Below are positions 8,988-14,127 of a stretch of 14,127 bases of DNA, piece after piece. The position numbers and the translations under genes were made by a program. A model generated the notes under the pieces. The model saw only the letters and a list, made by a program, of their open reading frames with translations, had not been told where the DNA came from and searched no databases. Each line of letters begins with the position of its first letter. Position 1 is the first letter of the stretch. Origin of the DNA: JBFFXF01 sp041569895 (GTDB taxonomy: Bacteria > Planctomycetota > UBA8108 > JACQVS01); NCBI GenBank assembly GCA_041569895.1, contig JBFFXF010000191.1, positions 1 to 14,127 on the forward strand. The letters are read 5' to 3'.

Positions 8988-9047
8988 GGGCACGGGACCG
9001 GGAACGGGAACGGGAACGGGAACGGGAACGGGGACGGGGACGGGGAC
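8988..9047 (+). repeat. GGGNAC hexamer array directly 3' of secA
   Basis: Ten uninterrupted hexamers: GGGCAC, GGGACC, five GGGAAC, three GGGGAC. The array ends 3 nt before the secA stop codon (9051-9053, minus strand). The flank CCTTCGGGCACGGGA is similar to the flank of the 5153-5213 array (TTTCGGGTACGGGC), so the two arrays share more than the hexamer. The G-rich strand is the template strand of secA. Confidence 0.92.
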
Positions 9048-9050
9048 GAC

Positions 9051-11735
9051 TCAAGCCGTCTGGCCGCAGCACTTCTTGTACTTCTTTCCGCTGCCGCACG
9101 GGCACGGGTCGTTGCGGCCGACCTTGGGGCCCTTGTTGACGATCGGCTTGATCGGCTCGGAGGCGCCGCCCGTGCCGGCCTGGTCCGCCGCGGCCTGGGC
9201 GGCCTGGGCGCGAGCGTGGGCTTCCTGCACCGCCGGCGGGACGCTCTCGTGCTTGTACTCGGCGTTGTCGAGGTTGGTGCCGAGGCTCGCCTCGTCCTCC
9301 TTGCGGACGCGCAGCTTGAGGACCATGCTCGAGATCTCGTCGTTGAGGGCCTCGAGCATCTCCGAGAACATCTGGTAGCCCTCCTGCTTGTAGGCGATCT
9401 TCGGGTCGATCTGCCCGTACCCGCGCAGCCCGATGCTGTGGCGCAGGTGGTCCATCGCCAGCAGGTGGTCCTTCCACTTGTCGTCGGTGAGGCTCAGCAG
9501 CACGAAGCGCTCGACGAGGCGCATGCCGTCCTCGCCGTTTTCCTCGACGCGCTCCTGGTAGCGCTTGCGGTAGGCGTCGACGAGGCGCTCGACGATGGTC
9601 TCCTCGTGCCCGGCCGGCTCGTCGCGGGACGCGACGCCAAGGTCGTCGATCTCGATGTCGTACAGGCGCGACGCGAAGGCCCTGATCTCGGCCTTCGGGT
9701 CGTACGGCTCCGGCTCCTCGCCTGTCTCCTCGTCCACGACCACTTCCGGGACGTTCTGGATCGCGGCGTAGACGTGCCGTCGGATCGACTTCTCCGCCAT
9801 GCCGAGCACCGTCTCCGAGAGGTCCTTCCCCTCGAGCACCTCCTGGCGCTGCCCGTAGACGATCAGGCGCTGCTCGTTCATGACGCCGTCGTACTCGAGC
9901 AGGTTCTTGCGGATCTCGAAGTGGTAGTTCTCGACCTTGCGCTGCGCCTTCTGGATCGCCCGCGTCACCCAGGGGTGGGAGATCTCGTCTCCCTCCTTCA
10001 TGCCGAGCTTCTTGAGGATCGAGCTCACCCGATCCGACGCGAAGCGCCGCATCAGGTCGTCCTCGAGCGACAGGAAGAACTTCGACGACCCCGGGTCGCC
10101 CTGGCGCGCGCAGCGTCCCCGCAGCTGGTTGTCGATGCGACGCGCCTCGTGGCGCTCCGTGCCGAGGACGTGGAGCCCGCCCTTCGCCGCGACGCCCTCG
10201 CCGAGGACGATGTCGGTGCCGCGACCGGCCATGTTGGTCGCGATGGTGACGCATCCCGGCTGGCCGGCGCCGGCGACGATGTCGGCCTCGCGCTCGTGCT
10301 GCTTCGCGTTGAGCACCTCGTGCCTGATGCCGCGCCGCGTCAGCATGCCGCTGAGGAGCTCCGAGCGCTCGATCGACGTCGTGCCGACGAGGATCGGCCG
10401 GCCGTCGTTGTGGATCTCCTCGATCTCCTCGACGATGGCGTAGTACTTTTCCTTCGCCGTCCGGTAGACGGAATCGCCGTGATCGAGCCGGCGCACCGGC
10501 CTGTTGGTCGGAACGGCGACGCAGTCCAGCTTGTAGATGCTGAAGAACTCGTTCGCCTCCGTCATCGCCGTGCCGGTCATGCCGGCGAGCTTGGTGTAGA
10601 GCTTGAAGTAGTTCTGGAGCGTGATGGTGGCGAGGGTCTGGTTCTCCTGCCGGATCTGGAGGTTCTCCTTCGCCTCGATCGCCTGGTGCAGCCCCTCGCT
10701 CCAGGTGCGCCCCTCCATCAGACGGCCGGTGAACTCGTCGACGATGACGACCTCGCCCTCGCGCACGACGTAGTCGACGTCGCGCTGATAGAGGTGGTGC
10801 GCGCGGAGGGCCTGCTGGACCAGGTGCGGCCACTCCATGTTCTTCCCCGAGTAGAAGCTGTCGACGCCGACCAGCTTCTGCGCGTACTCGATGCCCTCCT
10901 CGGTGCTCAGGTACGCGTCCTTCTCCTTCTCCTTGATCTCGAAGTGGCGGCCTCGCGTCAGCCTCTTGGCGACGCGATTGGCGACGTAGTACTTGTCGGT
11001 GGAGAGGTGCGCGGGTCCGGAGATGATCAGCGGCGTGCGCGCCTCGTCGATCAGGATGCTGTCGACCTCGTCGACGATTGCGTATTGCCGGCCACGCTGC
11101 TGGACCTGATCCTCCAGCCGCGTCTTCATGTTGTCGCGAAGATAGTCGAACCCGAACTCGTTGTTGGTCCCGTAGGTGATGTCGCAGGCGTACTCGGCCT
11201 GGCGCTCGAGCGAGTCCATGCCGCTCTGGATGGCGCCCGCCTTCATGCCGAGCGCCTCGAAAACCGGCGACATCCAGTCGCGGTCGCGCTGGGCGAGGTA
11301 GTCGTTGACCGTGATGATGTGGACGCCCTTCCCCGTCAGCGCATTGAGGTAGGCGGGCAGCGTCGCGACGAGCGTCTTGCCCTCGCCGGTCGCCATCTCC
11401 GCGGCCTTCCCCTCGTGGAGCACCATGCCGCCGATGAGCTGCACGTCGAAGTGGCGCATCGGCACGCCGGAGGCCGTTCTCAGGTTGCGAAAGGCGGCCT
11501 CGCGGACCGCCGCGAAGGCCTCGGGGAGGAGGTCGTCGATGGTCTCGCCGCGATCGAGGCGGTCGCGGAACTCGATGGTCTTCGCCTCGAGCCGCTCATC
11601 ACTGAGCTTCTTGACGTCCGGCTCGAACTCGTTGATCCGCGCGACGACCGGCCCGTACGCCTTGACGATGCGCTCGTTGCGGCTCCCGAAGACCTTCAGG
11701 AGCGCGCGGTTGAATTTCGCGAAGATGTTCACCAT
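9051..11735 (-). CDS. secA: Preprotein translocase ATPase SecA
   Basis: The motor that drives unfolded preproteins through SecYEG at the inner membrane. The 894-residue protein has Walker A MATGEGKT at 114-121, the DEAD-like Walker B DEVD at 222-225, the preprotein cross-linking region after it, NBD2 motifs TTSIERSE and NMAGRGTDIVLG, and the helicase motif VI stretch QLRGRCARQGDPGSS. The C-terminus (873-894) is a SEC-C zinc motif, with ligands C878, C880, C889 and C890 in CPCGSGKKYKKCC, as in SecB-interacting SecAs. The ATG at 11733-11735 gives the normal start (MVNIFAKFNRALLKVFGSRN); only weak Shine-Dalgarno similarity precedes it. It lies 76 bp downstream of pyrD, with a plausible promoter in the gap. 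Its stop codon abuts a G-rich hexamer array. Full length and intact. Confidence 0.98.
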   Translation of the reverse strand: MVNIFAKFNRALLKVFGSRNERIVKAYGPVVARINEFEPDVKKLSDERLEAKTIEFRDRLDRGETIDDLLPEAFAAVREAAFRNLRTASGVPMRHFDVQLIGGMVLHEGKAAEMATGEGKTLVATLPAYLNALTGKGVHIITVNDYLAQRDRDWMSPVFEALGMKAGAIQSGMDSLERQAEYACDITYGTNNEFGFDYLRDNMKTRLEDQVQQRGRQYAIVDEVDSILIDEARTPLIISGPAHLSTDKYYVANRVAKRLTRGRHFEIKEKEKDAYLSTEEGIEYAQKLVGVDSFYSGKNMEWPHLVQQALRAHHLYQRDVDYVVREGEVVIVDEFTGRLMEGRTWSEGLHQAIEAKENLQIRQENQTLATITLQNYFKLYTKLAGMTGTAMTEANEFFSIYKLDCVAVPTNRPVRRLDHGDSVYRTAKEKYYAIVEEIEEIHNDGRPILVGTTSIERSELLSGMLTRRGIRHEVLNAKQHEREADIVAGAGQPGCVTIATNMAGRGTDIVLGEGVAAKGGLHVLGTERHEARRIDNQLRGRCARQGDPGSSKFFLSLEDDLMRRFASDRVSSILKKLGMKEGDEISHPWVTRAIQKAQRKVENYHFEIRKNLLEYDGVMNEQRLIVYGQRQEVLEGKDLSETVLGMAEKSIRRHVYAAIQNVPEVVVDEETGEEPEPYDPKAEIRAFASRLYDIEIDDLGVASRDEPAGHEETIVERLVDAYRKRYQERVEENGEDGMRLVERFVLLSLTDDKWKDHLLAMDHLRHSIGLRGYGQIDPKIAYKQEGYQMFSEMLEALNDEISSMVLKLRVRKEDEASLGTNLDNAEYKHESVPPAVQEAHARAQAAQAAADQAGTGGASEPIKPIVNKGPKVGRNDPCPCGSGKKYKKCCGQTA

Positions 11736-11773
11736 GGCCGGGCTACTCTGCCGTGTCGCCGAGACGATCCGTT

Positions 11774-11802
11774 ATTCTGACTCCTCCCGCTCGCCACATC
11801 AA
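11774..11802 (-). promoter_or_regulatory. Possible secA promoter
   Basis: Minus-strand TTGATG (11797-11802), 17-nt spacer, CAGAAT (11774-11779): four of six matches in each box. It would start transcription near 11767, about 31 nt before the secA ATG. It lies in the 76-bp pyrD-secA spacer, the most AT-containing part there. By eye only. Confidence 0.33.
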
Positions 11803-11811
11803 CGAACGCGA

Positions 11812-12780
11812 TCAACTGCTCGAGCGGCCCTCGACGGCCGAGCCGGGCATCACGGGCGATTCGATCTCGAGCGTCCCGACGACGTCGGCGATCGACTCGA
11901 GCCCCTCCTCGGCGAGAATGCGGGTCAGATCGTCGAGAATCTCCTCCACGCAGCGCGGCCGCACGAACTGCACGGTGCCGATCTGGACCGCACTCGCCCC
12001 CGCGACGAAAAACTCCATCACATCGTCGGCCGTGGTGATGCCGCCGATTCCCATTACCGGAATCGAGCAGCTGGTCGCCACCTGCCATACCATGCGCAGG
12101 GCGAGCGGCTTGATCGCCGGACCGCTGAGACCGCCCGACCCGCCCGGAATCACGGGGCGACGGCGGCGCCAGTCGATCGCCATGCCCATGAAGGTGTTGA
12201 TGACGCTGAGCGCGTCCGCGCCCGCCTCCTCCGCGGCCCGGGCGATGGATGTGATATCGGTGACGTTCGGCGTCAGCTTGGCGACAATCGGGCGGCTCGA
12301 GACGCTCCGGACCCGCTCGACGAGGACGCGCGTCGCCACGGGATCGATCCCGAACTCCATGCCGCCGACGGGGCAGTTCGGGCACGAGATGTTGAGCTCG
12401 ATCGCGTCGACACCCTCCTCGTCCTCGAGACGCTGCGCCATCTCGACGTACTCCTCGATCGTGTCACCCACCAGGTTGACGACCACGAGCGTGCCGTACG
12501 CGCGCATGCGGGGAAGGTAATCGCGCACGAAGGCATCGAAGCCGGGATTCTGCAGGCCGATCGAGTTGAGCATGCCGGACGGCGTCTCGGCGATCCGCGG
12601 CGTCGCGTTGCCGAGACGCGGCGCCAGCGAGATGCTCTTGCCGATGATGCCGCCGTACACGCCCGGATCGAGGAACGGCTCCATCTCCTCGCCATATCCG
12701 AATGTCCCGGAGGCGCTGAAGATCGGGTTGCGGGCCTCGAGGCGGCCGAGCTTGACGGCGAGCGAGGGCGTGGCGCTCAT
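11812..12780 (-). CDS. pyrD: Dihydroorotate dehydrogenase, class 1B catalytic subunit
   Basis: Oxidises dihydroorotate to orotate in pyrimidine synthesis, in the cytoplasm, with FMN. The 322-residue protein has GTFGYG at 25-30, K48 in GKS, the class 1 catalytic cysteine C133 in NISCPN, K168, N195 in VINTF, and the FMN phosphate-binding GIGGI at 244-248. A cysteine base (not serine) and the absence of an N-terminal membrane extension mark class 1. Sequence character suggests class 1B, whose partner PyrK (FAD and Fe-S) passes electrons to NAD; no pyrK is in this window. The ATG at 12778-12780 follows GGAGAG with 9-nt spacing. It has a good sigma70-like promoter at 12827-12854 and is divergent from the Xer recombinase gene. 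Confidence 0.94.
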   Translation of the reverse strand: MSATPSLAVKLGRLEARNPIFSASGTFGYGEEMEPFLDPGVYGGIIGKSISLAPRLGNATPRIAETPSGMLNSIGLQNPGFDAFVRDYLPRMRAYGTLVVVNLVGDTIEEYVEMAQRLEDEEGVDAIELNISCPNCPVGGMEFGIDPVATRVLVERVRSVSSRPIVAKLTPNVTDITSIARAAEEAGADALSVINTFMGMAIDWRRRRPVIPGGSGGLSGPAIKPLALRMVWQVATSCSIPVMGIGGITTADDVMEFFVAGASAVQIGTVQFVRPRCVEEILDDLTRILAEEGLESIADVVGTLEIESPVMPGSAVEGRSSS

Positions 12781-12803
12781 GTCGATTCGCTCTCCGGAAT
12801 GGC

Positions 12804-12834
12804 TTGGTCTGCCGCGCGGTGGCCCGATTATAAT
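12804..12834 (+). promoter_or_regulatory. Putative divergent promoter for the Xer recombinase gene
   Basis: The palindrome ATTATAAT (12827-12834) also gives a perfect TATAAT on the plus strand at 12829-12834. A TTGGTC at 12804-12809 lies 19 nt upstream, longer than ideal. Start would be near 12841, with a leader of about 77 nt to the GTG at 12918. Confidence 0.38.
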
Positions 12835-12854
12835 GAGCTGCCTGTTGAAGACAA
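12827..12854 (-). promoter_or_regulatory. Putative pyrD promoter
   Basis: Minus strand: TTGTCT (12849-12854), 16-nt spacer, perfect TATAAT (12827-12832). Start would be near 12820, giving a leader of about 40 nt that contains the GGAGAG ribosome site. The best promoter match in the window. Confidence 0.6.
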
Positions 12855-12917
12855 CCGGGAGCCGGAAGTCACCGGACCCCGGAAGAGCTCGCGATCGACA
12901 GACGGACGCGAATCGAA

Positions 12918-13883
12918 GTGCAGGGAAGTGACGCGGACCGGCTGAGGCACCGCCGCTGGCTCGAGCGGTTCCTCGCCTACCTCGACCTCGAGCGCGGTTT
13001 CTCCGGAAACACCGTCGCGGCGTACCGGCGCGACGTCGACCGTTTCCTGGGAGGCCTGCCGGCAGCCCTGCGCCGGGACCTCTCTCGCGTCGGCGAGCAG
13101 GAGGTCTTCGAGTTCCTCGTCGCCGAGCGTCGCCGCGGTCTCCACCCGCGGTCGGTTCGCCGGAGCCTCGCCGCGGTGCGGACGTTCTTCCGCTTTCTCG
13201 TCCTCGAGGGGCTCATCGAGGAGAATCCCGCCCGCTTTCTCGACACGCCGAAGATCGGCCGAAACCTGCCCCTCGTGCTCGACGAGCGCCAGATGGAGCG
13301 CCTCCTCGAGGCGACGCGCGAGCGCGAGAGCCGCCACCCCTTGCGGGACCGCGCCATCCTCGAGACCCTCTACGCGTCCGGGCTGCGCGTCTCGGAGGTG
13401 ATCGACCTCGAGCTCGACGACATCCACTGGGACCTCGAGGTGCTCCGCTGCGTCGGCAAGGGATCGAAGGAGCGCGTCGTGCCGATCAGCAAGACGGCGC
13501 TCGACGCCATCAAGGAGTACCTCACCGTCGAGCGCCCGCGCCTCGCCGCCCGCTCACCCGACCCGCCGGTGACCACCGCCGGCGCCCCGCGACGAAGCAG
13601 CGGAACGAACCGCGTCTTCCTGAGCCGCAGCGGACGCCCCCTCGGCCGTGAATCGGTCCGCGCCATCCTCCTGGCCAGCGTCGTCGCCGCGGGCATCGTC
13701 GGCCGCGTCACCCCCCACACCCTGCGCCACTCCTTCGCCACCCATCTCCTCCACAACGGCGCCGACCTGAGAATCGTCCAGGAGATGCTCGGCCACGCGA
13801 AGGTCGACACGACGGAGATCTACACCCACGTCGAGCGATCGCAGCTCAAGGCGGCGCATCGAAAGTTCCATCCGCGGGGGTAG
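12918..13883 (+). CDS. xerD: Xer-family tyrosine recombinase, most like XerD
   Basis: Site-specific recombinase, probably acting with a partner at dif to resolve chromosome dimers. The 321-residue protein has an N-terminal SAM-like DNA-binding domain (about 12-105) and a catalytic domain with every active residue present: R157 (ASGLR), K181 (GKGSK), H267 and R270 (HTLRHSFATHLL), H293 (LGHAK) and nucleophile Y302 (IYTHV). GADLRIVQEMLGH and the C-terminal H-x4-HPR resemble XerD more than XerC, but no partner gene is visible. Residues about 212-231 form a Pro/Arg/Ser-rich insertion lacking in the E. coli enzymes. The start is GTG at 12918; no ATG is in frame before the upstream stop at 12846. 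Repeats begin 20 nt after its stop. Family certain, XerC/XerD subtype tentative. Confidence 0.93.
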   Translation: MQGSDADRLRHRRWLERFLAYLDLERGFSGNTVAAYRRDVDRFLGGLPAALRRDLSRVGEQEVFEFLVAERRRGLHPRSVRRSLAAVRTFFRFLVLEGLIEENPARFLDTPKIGRNLPLVLDERQMERLLEATRERESRHPLRDRAILETLYASGLRVSEVIDLELDDIHWDLEVLRCVGKGSKERVVPISKTALDAIKEYLTVERPRLAARSPDPPVTTAGAPRRSSGTNRVFLSRSGRPLGRESVRAILLASVVAAGIVGRVTPHTLRHSFATHLLHNGADLRIVQEMLGHAKVDTTEIYTHVERSQLKAAHRKFHPRG

Positions 13884-13902
13884 CGGGTCCCGGACCGCGC
13901 CC

Positions 13903-13926
13903 GTCCTCGTCCTCGTCCTCGTCCTC
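13903..13926 (+). repeat. GTCCTC hexamer array 3' of xerD
   Basis: Four consecutive GTCCTC hexamers begin 20 nt after the xerD stop codon. It is a shorter array with a different unit from the GGGNAC class, in the same gene-end position. Confidence 0.8.
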
Positions 13927-13954
13927 GAACACGTCGGACGGCGCGGACGACGAA

Positions 13955-13996
13955 CGACGAGGACGGGAACGCAGATTTCGCAGATGACGCAGATTG
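13955..13996 (+). repeat. CGCAGATNN nonamer module
   Basis: GACGAGGACGGGAA leads into three exact head-to-tail nonamers: CGCAGATTT (13970-13978), CGCAGATGA (13979-13987) and CGCAGATTG (13988-13996). The 23 bases at 13955-13977 match the reverse complement of 8914-8936. Same nonamer family as the 42-bp tandem repeat at 4840-4987. Confidence 0.88.
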
Positions 13997-14034
13997 AGGT
14001 CTCGGTTCTTCAAAGAGCGTTTCGGCGACTCGGC

Positions 14035-14127
14035 GTTCGGTATCGGTATCGGAGTCGGAATCGGAGTCGGGGTCGGTATCGGAGTCGGAATCGGTCCTCT
14101 GTCTCGGACTCGGTCTCGGACTCCGAC
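14035..14127 (+). repeat. TCGGAA/TCGGTA hexamer tract running off the window
   Basis: Repeated TCGGTA, TCGGAG and TCGGAA units with six-base periodicity, then looser TCTCGGAC units to the window end. It follows the nonamer module at 13955-13996, the same order as at 4840-5105 and, inverted, at 8775-8936. Its true end lies outside the window. No gene is seen from 13884 onward. Confidence 0.85.

Noticed and set aside
9216..11780. An 854-codon frame antisense to secA
   Set aside because: secA is intact with all motifs; the antisense frame is leucine/valine/aspartate-rich shadow sequence with no recognisable family.
13881..13902. Intrinsic terminator after xerD
   Set aside because: GGTCC-C-GGACC has almost no loop and no following T-tract, so it is unlikely to form a functional terminator.
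13884..14127. dif recombination site near the Xer gene
   Set aside because: No 28-bp site with the two inverted XerC/XerD half-sites is recognisable; the region is simple repeats.

Overview
The window is about 14.1 kb of high-GC bacterial chromosome. It carries ordinary housekeeping genes separated by unusually repeat-rich spacers. A Kdo transferase gene (waaA) implies an LPS-bearing, Gram-negative-type envelope. The rest (alanine dehydrogenase, NadD, AsnRS, MetK, SecA, class 1B PyrD, a Xer recombinase) does not fix a phylum. The low-complexity hexamer arrays suggest an under-sampled high-GC lineage, but I cannot assign it from sequence alone.

Layout from left to right. Positions 1-719 (minus) hold the N-terminal two thirds of alanine dehydrogenase, cut by the window edge, with a recognisable promoter upstream. 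Positions 1047-3040 (plus) are a tight two-gene unit, nadD-asnS. It meets tail-to-tail, with a 10-bp overlap, a minus-strand gene (3031-4644) for a 537-residue protein that looks like a diverged MetH N-terminal module without the expected zinc cysteines. Positions 4645-5225 contain no gene, only a 42-bp tandem repeat, a TCGGAA-type hexamer tract and a GGGNAC hexamer array. From 5226 to 12780 five minus-strand genes follow: ABC transporter ATPase (5226-6092), metK (6197-7363), waaA (7436-8737), secA (9051-11735) and pyrD (11812-12780). A Xer tyrosine recombinase, most like XerD, lies at 12918-13883 on the plus strand, divergent from pyrD across a palindromic -10 element. The last about 240 bp are again repeats and run off the window.

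The genes are general metabolism and cell maintenance: NAD synthesis, Asn-tRNA charging, SAM synthesis, LPS core priming, protein export, pyrimidine synthesis and chromosome dimer resolution. No phage, defence or secondary-metabolite system is visible.

The most unusual content is the spacers. Three repeat classes recur: (i) nonamers CGCAGANNN in head-to-tail runs, (ii) TCGGAA/TCGGAG hexamers, (iii) GGGNAC hexamers with perfect G-quadruplex spacing. Classes (i) and (ii) occur in the same relative order at three loci, once inverted. Arrays sit directly 3' of the stop codons of metK, the ABC ATPase, secA and xerD. This looks like a dispersed composite intergenic repeat family.
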